From: Neoroseomonas alkaliterrae
GTDB lineage: Bacteria; Pseudomonadota; Alphaproteobacteria; Acetobacterales; Acetobacteraceae
Assembly (NCBI RefSeq): GCF_014199195.1
Contig: NZ_JACIJE010000001.1
Location: forward strand, 372,001 to 436,000
DNA: 64,000 nt
Direction: 5' to 3'
Shown: piece by piece, positions 27,773 to 37,148 of the stretch
Layout of the letters: each line of letters begins with the position of its first letter
Numbering within the stretch: position 1 is the first letter of the stretch
Notes under the pieces: generated by a model
What the model saw: only the letters and a program-made list of their open reading frames with translations
What the model was told of the DNA's origin: nothing
Database searches by the model: none
Made by a program: the position numbers and the translations under genes

Positions 27773-29263
27773 ATGGCGCCGGAAGGCCTTGCGATCCTTG
27801 GCGCGCTCGCGCTCGTCGCCGTGCTGCAACTCGCGCTGCTGCTGCGCCGCCCGCCGACCGACCCGGTGCTGGCCCAGCGCCTGACCGACCTGCAGGCGGC
27901 ACTCGACCGCCAGGGGGAGCGCGTCGCCGCCCTGCCCGCGGAGTTCGAGCGCGGCCTCGCGCGCGAGGCGCAGGCGATCGGCGAGCGCGTGGCCGCCGGG
28001 GCGCTCGACCAGACCCGGGCGCTGGGCGAGGGCATCGGCCGCATCGCCGACCGCATCGCCGCCCTCGAGGCCGCGCTGACCGACCGGCTCGCCGCCGACG
28101 CGAAGGCCGGGCGCGAGGCGCTGGCCGAGCAGCGCGCGGCGGTGGTCAAGGCGCTCTCCGAGCACAAGGACGACACCGCCCTGCTGCGCCGCGACGTGAC
28201 GCAGGGCATCGGGGAGATCCGCCTCGCGCTGACCGAGGGCCTCGCGCGGCTGCAGGAGACGCTCACCGCCGAGAACGCCCGCGGCCGCGACCTGATGGAC
28301 GCGAAGCTGCGCGAGCTGCGCGAGGGCAACGAGGCGAAACTCGGCGAGATCCAGAAGACGGTGAACGAGCAGCTCCGCAGCGCGGTCGAGAAGCAGATGA
28401 ACGAGAGCTTCGCGCGCGTCTCCGACCAGTTCGCGCAGGTGCTGAAGGCGATGACGGACGTGCAGGTGGTCGCGGCCGGCATCGGCGACGTGAAGCGGCT
28501 CTTCTCCAACGTCAAGACGCGCGGCGGCTGGGGCGAGGCGCAGGTGCGCGCGCTGCTCGATGACATCCTGCCGCCCGGCTCCTACGAGACGAACAAGAAG
28601 CTCTCCGAGGACACGGCCGAGGCGGTGGAATTCGCCATCCGCATGCCGAACGAGCGCGGGCGCGAGGTGTTCCTCGCCGTGGACGCGAAGTTCCCGACCG
28701 AGGACTGGGACCGCCTCGTCATCGCCTCCGAGGCCGGCGATGTCGAGGCGGAGCGCGCCGCCCGCCGCGCCCTGGAACAGCGCGTCCGCGCCGAGGCGGC
28801 GAAGATCGCCGCCAAATACATCCGCCCGCCGCTGACGGTGGAGTTCGCCGTGCTCTACCTGCCGACCGAGGGGCTCTATGCCGAGATCGCGCGCATCCCC
28901 GGCGCGATCGAGGAGATCGGCCGGGTGAACCGGGTGATGGTGCTCGGCCCCTCGCTGCTGCCGGCCATGCTGCGCACCATCCAGATGGGGCATGTCACCA
29001 TCGCGCTCGGCGAGAAGGCTGATCTCGTGCGCGAACTCCTCGGCGCCACCAAGGCCGAGATGGCGAAGATGGACGAGGTGCTGGCGCGGCTGCGCAAGCA
29101 GGTGACGGCGGTGGGCAACACCCTCGATGCGGCGCAGGTCCGCACCCGCGCCGTGGCGCGCAAGCTGCGCGGCGTGGACGCGCTGGACGGCCCGCGCGCC
29201 GCCGCGCTGCTGGAGATCGAGGCCGAGGCGGAGGAGAGCCTCGGCGAAGGCGACGAATCGTGA
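27773..29263 (+). CDS. rmuC: DNA recombination protein RmuC
   Basis: RmuC proteins limit inversions between short repeats and are predicted nucleases. The 496-residue protein has an N-terminal membrane helix (ILGALALVAVLQLALLL), a long coiled coil (about 30-230), and the RmuC domain with SNVKTRGGWGEAQVRALLDD, FLAVDAKFPTEDWDRL and AKYIRPPLTVEFAVLYLPTE. VDAKFP is the PD-(D/E)xK-like core. It begins 54 bases after addA, so two DNA-repair genes are adjacent. Its stop overlaps the next start (GTGA). Confidence 0.93.
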   Translation: MAPEGLAILGALALVAVLQLALLLRRPPTDPVLAQRLTDLQAALDRQGERVAALPAEFERGLAREAQAIGERVAAGALDQTRALGEGIGRIADRIAALEAALTDRLAADAKAGREALAEQRAAVVKALSEHKDDTALLRRDVTQGIGEIRLALTEGLARLQETLTAENARGRDLMDAKLRELREGNEAKLGEIQKTVNEQLRSAVEKQMNESFARVSDQFAQVLKAMTDVQVVAAGIGDVKRLFSNVKTRGGWGEAQVRALLDDILPPGSYETNKKLSEDTAEAVEFAIRMPNERGREVFLAVDAKFPTEDWDRLVIASEAGDVEAERAARRALEQRVRAEAAKIAAKYIRPPLTVEFAVLYLPTEGLYAEIARIPGAIEEIGRVNRVMVLGPSLLPAMLRTIQMGHVTIALGEKADLVRELLGATKAEMAKMDEVLARLRKQVTAVGNTLDAAQVRTRAVARKLRGVDALDGPRAAALLEIEAEAEESLGEGDES

Positions 29264-30510
29264 GCGCGCTGCAGCTGCAATCCGCCGCCGGCTTGCTGCT
29301 GCTGCCCGCGCTGGCCTGGGCGCTCGGCGGCTTCCGGCGCGGCGTCGCGCCGCGCGTGATCGCCACCGCGCTGGCGTTGCAACTGGGGCTGGCCGCGGCG
29401 CTGCTCAACATCCCGCCGCTGCGCGCCGCCTTCGCGCTGATCGGCGACGGCGTCAACGCGCTCGCCACCGCGACCAAGGCCGGCACCGCGCTCGTCTTCG
29501 GCTATCTCGGCGGCGCGCCGCTGCCGTTCGAGGAGCCCTTCCCCGGCGCCTCCTTCATCCTGTTCTTCCAGGCGCTGCCGCTGGTCCTCGTGGTCGGCGC
29601 GCTCTCGGCCGTGCTCTACCACTGGGGCGTGCTGCCGGCGATCGTGCGCGGCATGGCGCGGCTGCTGCGCGCGCTGCTCGGCCTCGGCGGCGCGACGGGC
29701 TTCGGCGTGGCGGCGAATGTCTTCGTCGGCATGGTCGAGGCGCCGCTGATGATCCGCGCCTGGCTCGCGCGGCTGACGCGATCGGAGCTGTTCGTGGTGA
29801 TGACGGCGGGGCTCGCGACCATCTCCGGCAACACGCTCGTGGTCTACGCGCTGGTCATCGCCCCGGTGGTGCCGGATGCGGCGGGGCAGCTGCTGACGGC
29901 CTCCCTGGTCTCGGCGCCGGCGGCGATCCTCGCGGCGCTGCTGATGATCCCGCCCGCGCCCGGCGAGGCCGCGACCGAGGGCGAGGAGGGCATCCCGACC
30001 GGCCTCTACGATTCCTCGATGGACGCGCTGGTGCGCGGCACGCAGGACGGGCTCGGCCTGCTGCTCGGCATCATGGCCTCGCTGATCGTCTTCGTCGCCA
30101 TCGTCGCGCTGGTGAACCTCGCGCTGGAGCCGCTGACCGGCCTCACTCTCCAGAAGGTCATGGGCTGGGCCTTGTGGCCGGTGGCCTGGGCGATGGGCGT
30201 GCCGGCGGCCGAGGCCGCGACGGTTGGCGCCTCGCTCGGCGTGAAGATGGTGGTGAACGAGTTCGTCTCCTATCTCGACCTCGCGCGCTCGGGCGGGGCG
30301 GGGCTGTCGGACCGCTCGCGCCTGATCCTCACCTATGCGCTGTGCGGCTTCACCAATCTCGGCTCGGTCGGGATCATGGTGGGCGGCATGACGGCGATGT
30401 GCCCGGAGCGGCGGCACGACATCGTGCGGCTCGGCCTGCCGGCACTGGTCTCGGGCACCATCGCCTGCTGCATGACGGGCGCGGTGGTGGGGGTGCTGAC
30501 GCCGCCCTGA
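29260..30510 (+). CDS. Concentrative nucleoside transporter (NupC/CNT family)
   Basis: The 416-residue membrane protein shows the CNT arrangement of gate, transport and core domains: an N-terminal helix set, FGYLGGAPLPFEEP, ATGFGVAANVFVGMVEAPLM and VVMTAGLATISGNTLVVYAL, and a C-terminal region GVKMVVNEFVSYLDLA followed by YALCGFTNLGSVGIMVGG. These are the nucleoside- and ion-binding hairpins of the family. It would import nucleosides with H+ or Na+. It starts at a GTG overlapping the rmuC stop by 4 bases, so it is co-translated with rmuC, an unusual pairing. Confidence 0.88.
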   Translation: MSALQLQSAAGLLLLPALAWALGGFRRGVAPRVIATALALQLGLAAALLNIPPLRAAFALIGDGVNALATATKAGTALVFGYLGGAPLPFEEPFPGASFILFFQALPLVLVVGALSAVLYHWGVLPAIVRGMARLLRALLGLGGATGFGVAANVFVGMVEAPLMIRAWLARLTRSELFVVMTAGLATISGNTLVVYALVIAPVVPDAAGQLLTASLVSAPAAILAALLMIPPAPGEAATEGEEGIPTGLYDSSMDALVRGTQDGLGLLLGIMASLIVFVAIVALVNLALEPLTGLTLQKVMGWALWPVAWAMGVPAAEAATVGASLGVKMVVNEFVSYLDLARSGGAGLSDRSRLILTYALCGFTNLGSVGIMVGGMTAMCPERRHDIVRLGLPALVSGTIACCMTGAVVGVLTPP

Positions 30511-30546
30511 AGCCGGGGCAGGATGGCGGGGCGAAGGAGCCGTCCC

Positions 30547-31878
30547 ATGACCCACATCGTCCACCGCAACCTGCGCGAAGCGCCACCCGTCGCCGCCTCC
30601 GGGCGGGGGATCTGGCTGCGCGACGCCTCGGGGCATGAGGTGATCGACGGCTCGGGCGGCGCGGCGGTGGCCTGCCTCGGCCACGGCCACCCGCATGTGG
30701 TCGCGGCGATGAAGGCGCAGATCGAGCGGCTCTGCTACGCCCATACCGCGCTGTTCACCGCCGAGAGCGCCGAGCGCCTCGCCGACATGCTGGTCGGCCA
30801 CGCGCCGGGCGGGCTGACGCACGCCTATTTCGTCTCCTCCGGTTCCGAAGGGATGGAGGCCGCGCTGAAGATCGCCCGGCAATGGGCGATCGAGAGCGGC
30901 CAGCCGCAGCGGACGAAGTTCATCGCGCGGCGGCAGTCCTACCACGGCAACACGCTCGGCGCGCTGGCCGCCGGCGGCAATGCCATGCGCCGCGCGCCCT
31001 ATGCGCCGATCCTCTCGGACGCCTTCAGTCATGTCTCGCCCTGCTACGCCTATCGCGACCGGCGCGATGGGGAGAGCGACGCCGACTACGTCGCGCGCCT
31101 CGCCGCGGAGCTCGAGGCCGAGTTCCAGCGCCTCGGGCCCGGCAATGTCATCGCCTTCTGCGCCGAGACGATCGTCGGCGCCACGCTCGGCTGCGTCACG
31201 GCCGTGCCGGGCTATTTCCGCGCGGTGCGCGAGATCTGCGACCGCCACGGCGCGCTGCTGATCCTGGACGAGGTGATGTCCGGCATGGGCCGCTCCGGCA
31301 CGCTGCACGCCTGGGAGCAGGAGGGCATCAGCCCCGACATCCAGGTGATCGCCAAGGGCCTCGGCGGCGGCTACCAGCCGATCGGCGGCATCCTCGTCCA
31401 TGGCCGCGTGATCGAGGCGCTGACCAGGGGCTCGGGCACCTTCAAGCACGGCCACACCTACCAGGCGCATCCCGTCGCCTGCGCCGCGGCGCTCGCGGTG
31501 CAGGAGGTGATCCGCGACGAGAAGCTTCTCGACAACGTGAAGGCCATGGGCGCGCTGCTGGAGCAGGGGCTGCACGAGCGCCTGGGCAACCACGCGCATG
31601 TGGGCGACATCCGCGGCCGCGGCCTTTTCTGGGCGGTGGAACTGGTGAAGGACCGCGCCTCCAAGGCCACCTTCGACCCCGCGCTCGCGGTGAACGAGCG
31701 GGTGAAGAAGGAGGCCTTCGCGCGCGGCCTCGCCTGCTACCCGATGGGCGGGACGATCGACGGCAGGCATGGCGACCACGTCATCCTCGCGCCCCCCTAT
31801 GTCTGCACCGCGGAGGAGATCGCCATGATCGTCGAGCGCTTCGGCGCGGCGGTGGAGGCGGCGGTATCCGGCGCGTGA
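30547..31878 (+). CDS. Class III (PLP-dependent) aminotransferase
   Basis: The 443-residue enzyme belongs to the omega-amino-acid/aspartate aminotransferase family. It has YFVSSGSEGMEAALKIAR (phosphate-binding cup), the YHGNTLGALA segment, D241-E242-V-M-S-G-M-G-R and the PLP lysine K270 in VIAKGLGGGYQPIGG. GRGLFWAVELV is typical of members acting on beta-alanine, gamma-aminobutyrate or taurine-like amines with pyruvate or 2-oxoglutarate. The substrate cannot be fixed from sequence. It is followed, 102 bases on, by an M20 amidohydrolase. Confidence 0.9.
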   Translation: MTHIVHRNLREAPPVAASGRGIWLRDASGHEVIDGSGGAAVACLGHGHPHVVAAMKAQIERLCYAHTALFTAESAERLADMLVGHAPGGLTHAYFVSSGSEGMEAALKIARQWAIESGQPQRTKFIARRQSYHGNTLGALAAGGNAMRRAPYAPILSDAFSHVSPCYAYRDRRDGESDADYVARLAAELEAEFQRLGPGNVIAFCAETIVGATLGCVTAVPGYFRAVREICDRHGALLILDEVMSGMGRSGTLHAWEQEGISPDIQVIAKGLGGGYQPIGGILVHGRVIEALTRGSGTFKHGHTYQAHPVACAAALAVQEVIRDEKLLDNVKAMGALLEQGLHERLGNHAHVGDIRGRGLFWAVELVKDRASKATFDPALAVNERVKKEAFARGLACYPMGGTIDGRHGDHVILAPPYVCTAEEIAMIVERFGAAVEAAVSGA

Positions 31879-31980
31879 CCCCGATCACGCCATAATCGGT
31901 ATCCATCCTGCGCCCATGGACCCATGCCGCGCGCGGCGCCAAGGTCCGCGCCGCCCGCAACCGCCCGAGGGAAGAACGCC

Positions 31981-33153
31981 TTGCCCATCCTGAACCGCAT
32001 CGCCGAGTTCCATGGCGAGCTGACCGCCACGCGCCGCGACATCCACGCCCATCCGGAACTCGGCTTCGAGGAGCACCGCACCTCGGAGCTGGTGGCGCGG
32101 ATGCTCGAATCCTGGGGCATCGAGGTCCATCGCGGAATCGCCGGCACCGGCGTGGTCGGCGTGCTGCGCAACGGCACTTCCGGGCGCTCCATCGGCTTCC
32201 GCGCCGACATGGACTGCCTGCCGATGACCGAGACCTCGGACGTGCCGCACCGCTCCACCACGCCGGGCAAGATGCACGCCTGCGGGCATGACGGGCACAC
32301 CACCATGCTGCTCGGCGCGGCGCGCCACCTCGCCGAGACGCGCAACTTCGACGGCACGGTGAACTTCATCTTCCAGCCCGCCGAGGAGGGTGGCGGCGGC
32401 GGCCGCGTGATGGTCGAGGAGGGCCTCTTCGACCGCTTCCCCTGCGATGCCGTGTACGGGATGCACAACTCGCCCGAACTGCCGCTGGGCGAGGCGCGCA
32501 TCTTCGCCGGCCCCGCCCTCGCCGCCGCCGACCGCATCACCATCACGGTGCATGGCAAGGGCGGCCATGCCTCCCGCCCGCAGCAATGCGTGGACCCGGT
32601 CCTCGTCGGCGCGCATATCGTCGTCGCGGCGCAATCCATCGTCTCGCGCTCGATGGACCCGATCGACACCGCCGTGGTCAGCATCTGCCAGTTCCACGCG
32701 GGGGAAGCCTCCAACGTCATCCCCGAAACCGCGGAGCTGCGCGGCACCGTCCGCACCTTCCGCCCCGAGGTGCAGGACATGATCGAGCGCCGCCTGCACG
32801 AGGTGGTGCGCGCCACCGCCGAGGCGCATGGCGCGCAGGCGGAACTCTCCTACCAGCGCGGCTACCCGCCCACGGTGAACCATGCGGAACAGACCGAGCG
32901 CGCCGCGCTCGCGGCGGCGGCGGTGCTGGGCGAGGCGAAGGTGCACCGCAAGCCGGTGCCGCGCATGGGGGCGGAGGATTTCTCCTACATGCTGCTCGCG
33001 CGGCCCGGCTGCTTCATCAGCATCGGCCAGGGCGACGGCGGGCGGCATTCCGTCTCGCTGCACAACCCGCGCTACGACTTCAACGACGACCTGATCCCGC
33101 TCGGCGCCTCGCTCTTCGCGCGGCTGGCGGAACAGGAACTGCCGCGCGGCTGA
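31981..33153 (+). CDS. M20-family amidohydrolase (hippurate hydrolase-like)
   Basis: The 390-residue enzyme is a zinc-dependent aminoacylase/carboxypeptidase of the M20D type, which removes acyl groups from amino acids. It has RRDIHAHPELGFEEHRTSEL, RADMDCLPM, the metal motif C101-G-H103-D-G-H, the PAEEGGGGG acidic loop (E135-E136) and H162 in MHNSPELPLG. I chose a TTG start at 31981, giving MPILNRIAEFHGEL, because it aligns with the family N-terminus and has GAGGGA eight bases upstream; an ATG at 31924 would add 19 unlikely residues. Confidence 0.9.
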   Translation: MPILNRIAEFHGELTATRRDIHAHPELGFEEHRTSELVARMLESWGIEVHRGIAGTGVVGVLRNGTSGRSIGFRADMDCLPMTETSDVPHRSTTPGKMHACGHDGHTTMLLGAARHLAETRNFDGTVNFIFQPAEEGGGGGRVMVEEGLFDRFPCDAVYGMHNSPELPLGEARIFAGPALAAADRITITVHGKGGHASRPQQCVDPVLVGAHIVVAAQSIVSRSMDPIDTAVVSICQFHAGEASNVIPETAELRGTVRTFRPEVQDMIERRLHEVVRATAEAHGAQAELSYQRGYPPTVNHAEQTERAALAAAAVLGEAKVHRKPVPRMGAEDFSYMLLARPGCFISIGQGDGGRHSVSLHNPRYDFNDDLIPLGASLFARLAEQELPRG

Positions 33154-33165
33154 GCGCGCGGGGCG

Positions 33166-34095
33166 TCAGGCGCTGCGCAGCGCCGGCGCCCCGGGTTCCA
33201 TCACCGCCGCCGCCCGCGCGCCGAGGCGCGCGCGGATGCGGTCGAGCAGCGCGCCTTCGCGCAGCACGGGCAGGCAGCCCCGCGCGCGGGGCGCATCGGC
33301 CTGCGGCGTGCCGAAATCCTTCACCATGGCGGTGACCGGGTGGTTGTCGAAATGGTGGCGGTTGCCGTTGTCGAGATAGGATTCGGTCACCGCGCCGTCG
33401 GAGACGACCAGCCCGTGCGCGGGCAGTTCCACGTGCCAGTAGGTGACTTCCGGGCACCAGGTCTCCTGCACGATGGTGCTGCCGTTCACGAGCAGCCCGG
33501 CCGGCACGAGATGCCCGTCGAGCAGGATGCCGTGGTCGGGGGAGACGCGCAGGTCGCGCGCCGGCACGCCCTCGGCCAGCGCGCCCGCGCGGATGCGCAC
33601 CGGCGCCACGCGCTCGGGCCGCGGATGGCGGGAGATGTCCACGCGGCTGTGCCCGAGCCAGATGACGGGCTGCAACGCCGCGCCGCCATGGCGCGCCACC
33701 ACCAGGTCGCCCACGCGCAGGGACTCCACCGGCACCTCGCCGCGCGCGGTCGCGATCATGGTGCCGGCGGCGAAGCAGATCACCTCCACCGGGCCGACGA
33801 CGTTGACGCTGGTCACGCCGTTGATCGGGTCGAGAGCCGAGAAGTTGTAGTCGAGGTTGGGGTCGAGGTCGGACGTGTCGAGGTTGATCACGCGCGTGTA
33901 GGTCACGTTGCCACTGGACTGGCTGACGGTGACCTCGCCCACCACCACCGGCGTGCCGCCGCCCACCGGCGTGGCGAGGATCTGGATGGTCGCGGTGTAG
34001 TTCCCGGTGATGGTGAAGGTCACGGTCGCCTGACCGCCGGGAATCTCCAGCGGTTGCGGCGTGACGCTGTTCATCGTGATGACCTGGGTGGGCAT
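33166..34095 (-). CDS. Hint-domain (Hint_2-like) protein
   Basis: The 309-residue protein has two parts. Residues 1-105 are a Thr/Val-rich, immunoglobulin-like beta region with no signal peptide. From residue 107 a Hedgehog/intein (Hint) domain begins: CFAAGTMIATARGEVPVESL, GDLVVARHG, VSPDHGILLDGHLVPAGLLV (H188) and a C-terminal HHFDNHPVTAMV. C107 is in the position of the self-splicing or autocleavage nucleophile. Hint_2 proteins are common in Rhodobacterales and Acetobacteraceae and often lie at the C-terminus of secreted proteins; the reaction here is unproven. It is convergent with the amidohydrolase, 12 bases apart. Confidence 0.85.
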   Translation of the reverse strand: MPTQVITMNSVTPQPLEIPGGQATVTFTITGNYTATIQILATPVGGGTPVVVGEVTVSQSSGNVTYTRVINLDTSDLDPNLDYNFSALDPINGVTSVNVVGPVEVICFAAGTMIATARGEVPVESLRVGDLVVARHGGAALQPVIWLGHSRVDISRHPRPERVAPVRIRAGALAEGVPARDLRVSPDHGILLDGHLVPAGLLVNGSTIVQETWCPEVTYWHVELPAHGLVVSDGAVTESYLDNGNRHHFDNHPVTAMVKDFGTPQADAPRARGCLPVLREGALLDRIRARLGARAAAVMEPGAPALRSA

Positions 34096-34489
34096 GGGTC
34101 CGGTCGTCTCCTGGTGAAGCGCCTGTCAATGCATGTCGCCGCAGCGGGCCGGATCTGGCGGCCGTGAGGTAGCCCAGCCGGACGATGCGCAGGGTGTCAC
34201 CCCTGTCTTGCCCCGCCGTGAATGCCATTCCCGTTCGCGGCGGGCCAGTCTCTTTTTCGTAGTTCCGCGGCTCGCCGAATCAGGTTGCAGCAGGCCTTGC
34301 GGCTGCAATCCGACGGATGGGGCAGTCGCCCCGGCACCCTCTCCCCCGCGGCGAATCGCGCATCCGCGCAGGCCGTGCGGGATGGGCGCGCGCCGGAATC
34401 CGGGCTCCAAGGCCAGGCAGACAGGCATCCTTCGCCCGGCGCGGAGCCCCAACCGGTGGCGTATTGCTACCCTCGGTTGCACGATGCCG
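34096..34489. other. 394-base intergenic region upstream of the Hint gene
   Basis: No supportable gene lies here. The minus strand near the Hint start has AGGAG as a ribosome-binding site and a TTGACA-like box around 34126-34131. TTGCAGC (34285-34291) and GCTGCAA (34302-34308) form a 7-bp inverted repeat with a ten-base loop. The composition is somewhat less GC-rich than the neighbouring genes (for example CTCTTTTTCGTAG near 34230). Confidence 0.45.
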
Positions 34490-36043
34490 TCACGTCCCGG
34501 CGTTCGCGCCCCGCCGCCGCATCATGCGCAGCACCTCCCGCGGGTCGAAGGCGCGCAGCGCCATCGCCGCGGCGAAATACCCCGCCGCACCCGCCGCGAT
34601 CAGCCCCGCGGCGAGCGCGGCGCGCGCCCCCGTTCCCTCCGCCGCGGGCGCCAGCGCGCCGAGCGCGGCCACGCCCAGCCCCATGGCGAGGCTCGCCGCC
34701 ACCAGCCGCGGCAGCACGCGCCGTGTCCGCCGGTCCGCCACGAACAGCCGCCGCCGCGCCAGCAGCCATGCCAGCAGCCCCGCATTCGCCCAGGCCGCGA
34801 GCGAGGTGGACAGCGCGATGCCCACATGCCCGAGCGGCCCCATCAGCATCAGGTTCAGCGCGAGGTTCAGCGCCACCGTCGCGATGCCGATCTTGACCGG
34901 CGTGCGCGTGTCCCCGCGCGCGAAGAAGCCGGGCGCGAAGACCTTCACGAGGATGAAGGCCGGCAGCCCGAAGGCATAGGCGATGAGCGCGGCCGTGCTC
35001 GCCGCCGCCGCCGCCTCGCCGAAGGCGCCGCGCTGGAACAGGGCGGCGATGATCGGCCCGGCCGCCGCCGCCAGCCCCGCCGCGCAGGGCAGGGCGAGCA
35101 GCAGCGCGAGTTCCAGCCCGCGGTTCATGCTGCGATGGGCCGAGAGGCTCTGCCCCCCGCGCAACTGGCGGGAGAGCAGCGGCAGCAGCGCCGTCCCGAG
35201 CGCCGCGCCGACCACGCCGAGCGGCAACTGCGCCACGCGGTCCGCGTAGTAGAGGAAGGACACCGCGCCCGAGGGCAGCAGCGAGGCGATGATCACGTCC
35301 ACCGCCAGGTTGAGCTGCGTCACGCCCGCCCCGAGCACGCCCGGGCCCATGCGCCGCAGCACGGTCCGCACCTCCGGAGTCAGCGCCGGCGGGCGCAGGA
35401 GGTTCAGCGCCATCCCCGCCTGCCGGGCCGCGACCCAGACCATCGCGAGCTGCACGAAGCCCGAGGCCAGCACGCCCCAGGCCAGCGCATGGCCAGGTGT
35501 CGCGACGTAGGGCGCGAGGCCCACAAGTGCTGCCATCAGCAGCAGGTTGAAGAAGACCGGCGCGGCGGCGGCGGCGGCGAATCGGTCGAGCCCGTTCAGC
35601 ACGCCCGAGACCAGCGCCGTCAGGCAGATCAGCGGCAGGTAGCCGAAGGTGATGCGCGTCAGCTCCACCGCCAGCGCGAATTTTCCCGCATCCGCGCGGA
35701 AGCCCGGCGCGAGCAGGCCCAGCACCTGCGGCATGAACACCATGCCCGCGATGGTCAGCACCGCCAGCCACAGGCCAAGCAGCGCACCCATGCGTTCCGC
35801 GAGGTCCTGCGCCGCGGCGCGCCCCTCCTTCGCCAGCGCGCCGGCGAAGGCGGGCACGAAGGCGCTGTTGAAGGCGCCCTCCCCGAACAGGCGGCGGAAC
35901 AGGTTGGGCAGTTTCAGCGCGACGAAGAAGGCATCCGCGACCGGCCCGGCGCCGAGCCGCGCGGCGATCAGCATGTCGCGCGCGAAGCCGAGGATCCGGC
36001 TCGCCATGGTCCAACCGCCGACGGTCAGCACGGATCGCAGCAT
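34490..36043 (-). CDS. murJ: Lipid II flippase MurJ
   Basis: MurJ moves the peptidoglycan precursor lipid II across the inner membrane. The 517-residue, polytopic protein has the family start MLRSVLTVGGWTMASRILGF with RDMLIAARLGAGPVADAFFV, LFGEGAFNSAFVPAF, SFLYYADRVAQLPLGVVG and APGFFARGDTRTPVKIGI, which hold conserved Arg/Asp residues of the central cavity. About 14 helices are expected. The ATG at 36043 matches the conserved N-terminus. It appears to be transcribed alone. Confidence 0.95.
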   Translation of the reverse strand: MLRSVLTVGGWTMASRILGFARDMLIAARLGAGPVADAFFVALKLPNLFRRLFGEGAFNSAFVPAFAGALAKEGRAAAQDLAERMGALLGLWLAVLTIAGMVFMPQVLGLLAPGFRADAGKFALAVELTRITFGYLPLICLTALVSGVLNGLDRFAAAAAAPVFFNLLLMAALVGLAPYVATPGHALAWGVLASGFVQLAMVWVAARQAGMALNLLRPPALTPEVRTVLRRMGPGVLGAGVTQLNLAVDVIIASLLPSGAVSFLYYADRVAQLPLGVVGAALGTALLPLLSRQLRGGQSLSAHRSMNRGLELALLLALPCAAGLAAAAGPIIAALFQRGAFGEAAAAASTAALIAYAFGLPAFILVKVFAPGFFARGDTRTPVKIGIATVALNLALNLMLMGPLGHVGIALSTSLAAWANAGLLAWLLARRRLFVADRRTRRVLPRLVAASLAMGLGVAALGALAPAAEGTGARAALAAGLIAAGAAGYFAAAMALRAFDPREVLRMMRRRGANAGT

Positions 36044-36185
36044 GGCCTGCCCTGTGCCCCCGCTTCGGGGCGGAAGCAAGGCGGCCGGCGCCCGCCGCGC
36101 GGGTGGCATGCAACGCGCGGTCGCTGGCGGAGCCCCGGCATCCCGCGCTATAGGCTCGCCGTTCGTCTCCTGGGGTCATCGCCAC

Positions 36186-37148
36186 ATGCCGGGGATCGCG
36201 CGCCGGGTGGTCCTCGCCGTCGCCCTCGCCCTGCCCGCCCTCCCGCGCCGCGCGCGCGCGGCCTCGCCGCTGCCGGGGCCGGTGACGCTCATCCTCCCCT
36301 ATGCCGCGGGCGGGCGCATTGACGAGGTGATCGGGCTGCTCGCCGCCGAGGCGGCCCGTCGCCTCGGCCAGCCGATCAGGGTCGAGAACAAGCCGGGCCG
36401 CCGCGGCGTGCGCGCCATCGCCGGGCTGGTCGCCGCGCCGCCCGACGGGCGGCTGATCGCGCTGCTGCCGGCGGCGGCCATCCGCACCGCCCTGCTCGAG
36501 AACCTGCCCTTCGACGCCGCGCGCGACACCACGCCCATCATCGGCCTTGCCGGCAGCGCCTTCGGCTGCATCGCCAAGGCCGGCCGCTTCCCCGGCGGCT
36601 GGGCCGGCTTCCTGGCCGAGGCGCGGGAGAGGCCGGGCGCGCTCTCCTACGGCTCGGCGGGGCAGAACTCGAACGGGCACCTGACCATGGCGCGGCTGCT
36701 GCTGCGCGAGGGCGTGCAGGCCGTCCATGTCCCCTTCCGCGGCGCGACGCATGGGGTGAACGCCCTGCTCGCCGGCGACATCGACCTGATGGCCGGCCCC
36801 GCCGTGATCGGGGAGGCCGTCACCGCGGGGGAGGCCGTCTGGATGCATGTCTGGACGGCCCAGCGCCTTGCCCGCTGGCCCGATGCGCCGACTCTGCGCG
36901 AGCTCGGCTACCGCCTGGTCGTCACCGCGCCCTTCGGCATCGTCGGCCCGCCGGGCATGGCGGGCGGGATCGTCGCGACGCTGCACGACGCCTTCCTCAC
37001 CGCGCTGCGCAGCGATGCCGTGCGCGCGCTGATGCTGCGCTTCGACATGGCCGAGGACCACCGCGACAGCGCGGCCTATGCCGCCTTCCTCGCGGAATCC
37101 ACGCGCATGGAGGAGATGCTGATCGGCCGGCTCGGCCTGCTGCCATGA
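36186..37148 (+). CDS. Bug-type tripartite tricarboxylate transporter binding protein
   Basis: The 320-residue protein has a signal peptide ([20 protein letters not shown]) and the extracytoplasmic Bug/TctC fold: VTLILPYAAGGRIDEVIGLL, VENKPGRRGV, LSYGSAGQNSNGHLTMARLL and HVPFRGATHGVNALLAGDID. Such periplasmic proteins bind carboxylates or nicotinate-like compounds and deliver them to TctA/TctB permeases. No tctAB genes are adjacent; large families of orphan Bug proteins are known. Its stop overlaps the following GNAT gene (ATGA). Confidence 0.87.
   Translation: MPGIARRVVLAVALALPALPRRARAASPLPGPVTLILPYAAGGRIDEVIGLLAAEAARRLGQPIRVENKPGRRGVRAIAGLVAAPPDGRLIALLPAAAIRTALLENLPFDAARDTTPIIGLAGSAFGCIAKAGRFPGGWAGFLAEARERPGALSYGSAGQNSNGHLTMARLLLREGVQAVHVPFRGATHGVNALLAGDIDLMAGPAVIGEAVTAGEAVWMHVWTAQRLARWPDAPTLRELGYRLVVTAPFGIVGPPGMAGGIVATLHDAFLTALRSDAVRALMLRFDMAEDHRDSAAYAAFLAESTRMEEMLIGRLGLLP

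Noticed and set aside
33426-33441. A third parS-like sequence (AGTTCCACGTGCCAGT)
   Set aside because: Only the left half and the centre match; five of sixteen positions differ, it lies inside the Hint gene and its right half-site is missing.
34285-34308. The TTGCAGC/GCTGCAA hairpin as a murJ terminator
   Set aside because: It lies about 180 bases past the murJ stop without a T-run, and is nearer the Hint promoter region; I leave it as an unassigned inverted repeat.
34126-34482. A 118-codon minus-strand frame upstream of the Hint gene
   Set aside because: It overlaps the likely promoter region, has no ribosome-binding site or family motif, and its composition does not resemble the neighbouring genes.
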